Positions 63,501 through 64,000 of a stretch of DNA of 64,000 bases are shown here, piece after piece. Below the pieces are notes generated by a model. The model did no database searches. It was not told the origin of the DNA and saw only the letters and a list, made by a program, of their open reading frames with translations. The position numbers and the translations under genes are program-made. Positions within the stretch are counted from its first letter, which is position 1. Each line of letters opens with the position of its first letter. Source of the stretch: Marthasterias glacialis (Eukaryota; Echinodermata; Asteroidea; Forcipulatida; Asteriidae); NCBI GenBank assembly GCA_911728455.2, contig OU452228.1, positions 8,420,129 to 8,484,128 on the forward strand, read 5' to 3'.

Positions 63501-64000
63501 ATCCCTCAGTTAGGAACTATTATTACTTTAACCAATAAGGTGGTCACGTGTTTGAGAAGACACTGAACGACGGTTTGAATTTTTGCAGGGAAAAGCTTGA
63601 GTCATATTTGTATTTATGAGGTTTACTGTTGTCTTGTTCCCAGCACCCGTAACTCAATGTAACTGTGGCGCTGGATCTACATCATGTAGAGAAGAAAATG
63701 GAATCAGAACATGTAGTTGCATGGCAGGCTATCGGCAAAGTGGTCCTGGTTGTGTTGGTAAGTGCAGAAGGTAATACATCTTCTTACAAAACTTAATTAA
63801 ATAAAACTTGTTTTGCTTGTTTGGTTTATCTAACTTTGTTTCATTACCTTGAACGTTTTTTTGTTTAATCTCCCGATCAATCTGTGTGTAGATATCAATG
63901 AGTGTGAAGAAAGCGGTGGTCTTGCGGAGTGCCAGAAGGGTTGTAAGAACACCGTGGGTTCCTACAGGTGTTACTGCCCGGGATCATGGCACTCCCTGTC
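57550..64000 (+). CDS. G5: secreted sushi-EGF protein, inverted paralogue of G4 (partial, runs off the right edge)
   Basis: Exons read: 57550-57625 (signal peptide MTLWGNLVVVMAVCLIRGPL), 59792-59998 (sushi), 60758-61105 (two sushi), 61309-61710 (two sushi), EGF-like 62532-62648, 62906-63034, 63170-63295, 63644-63757, and a calcium-binding EGF exon from 63892 (DINECEESGG) cut by the window end. All junctions are phase 1, as in G4, and exon lengths match G4 except that exon 2 is longer by three codons and exons 3 and 4 differ by one. The first sushi differs from that of G4 at about 5 of 58 residues. Intron 1 is 2.2 kb here versus 0.6 kb in G4. The signal peptide is the most diverged part. Whether it also has the tandem EGF duplication or the HYR modules lies beyond the window. 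Likely an extracellular recognition or matrix protein. Confidence 0.85.
58795..58850. repeat. Fragment of a TTAAAG-type MITE end
   Basis: TTAAAGCACAATAGACAACATTGGTAATTGTCAAAGACCA has the look of a terminal part of the TTAAAGGCA family. Only one end is visible. It lies in G5 intron 1. Confidence 0.4.
59466..59592. repeat. Inverted repeat CACCAACATGGTGTTA
   Basis: A perfect 16-bp inverted repeat with a loop of about 30 bases lies in G5 intron 1, preceded by GCAAAAACTGGGGTGTTAAATT. It is probably a MITE remnant. Confidence 0.6.
60340..60515. repeat. Degenerate GC-rich repeat with a TTGGCTACGCC end
   Basis: A G-rich stretch with a G12 tract ends CCCCCTTGGCTACGCCGCTG. The same end (AGAGGCGTAGCCAAGGGG) occurs at about 37400-37418 beside a G3 EGF exon. 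It is probably an old DNA-transposon fragment. Confidence 0.45.

Overview
The window looks like animal nuclear DNA, probably from an echinoderm (tentatively a sea star). This rests on many short phase-1 exons for sushi (CCP), HYR, EGF-like, vWA and pentraxin modules, on intron sizes of about 0.2-3 kb, and on short TTAA-type inverted-repeat elements of a style I remember from sea star genomes. The species call is from memory, not from a search. No bacterial, organellar or RNA genes were recognised.

Layout. Four genes lie head to tail on the minus strand, and a fifth starts on the plus strand. G3 (53536 to 33891, minus) is a complete 28-exon SVEP1/polydom-like gene: signal peptide, vWA, cysteine-rich modules, sushi, two HYR, a sushi-like module, three GCC2/GCC3 (ephrin-receptor-like) modules, EGFs, and a pentraxin/LamG domain followed directly by a stop. 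G4 (29680 to 13928, minus) encodes a signal peptide, five sushi, eight EGF-like, two more sushi and four HYR modules; it looks like a chimera. G2 (10255 to about 2252, minus) is a shorter polydom-like paralogue with vWA, sushi and HYR modules and an unclear 3' end. G1 (871 leftward, minus) shows only the first exon of another vWA paralogue. G5 (57550 rightward, plus) is an inverted copy of the 5' half of G4.

The locus has been rearranged by duplication. G4 and G5 form a large inverted repeat around G3. Inside G4 a 3.0-kb tandem duplication has doubled one pair of EGF exons, and its breakpoint lies within a Helitron-like element. The 3' part of G4 copies the sushi-HYR part of G2, and the 5' flanks of G2 and G4 share sequence blocks. 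Non-coding DNA is rich in minisatellites and small inverted-repeat elements: a 180-bp higher-order repeat at 11 kb, a transposon-like element packed with TACGTA palindromes at 36.3-36.7 kb, arrays of nuclear-receptor-like motifs in G3 introns, and a CRE array between G3 and G5.

All five products are predicted to be secreted or extracellular multi-domain proteins, likely acting in matrix assembly, cell adhesion or complement-like recognition. Exon boundaries were read by eye from splice sites and phase and may be off by one or two bases.
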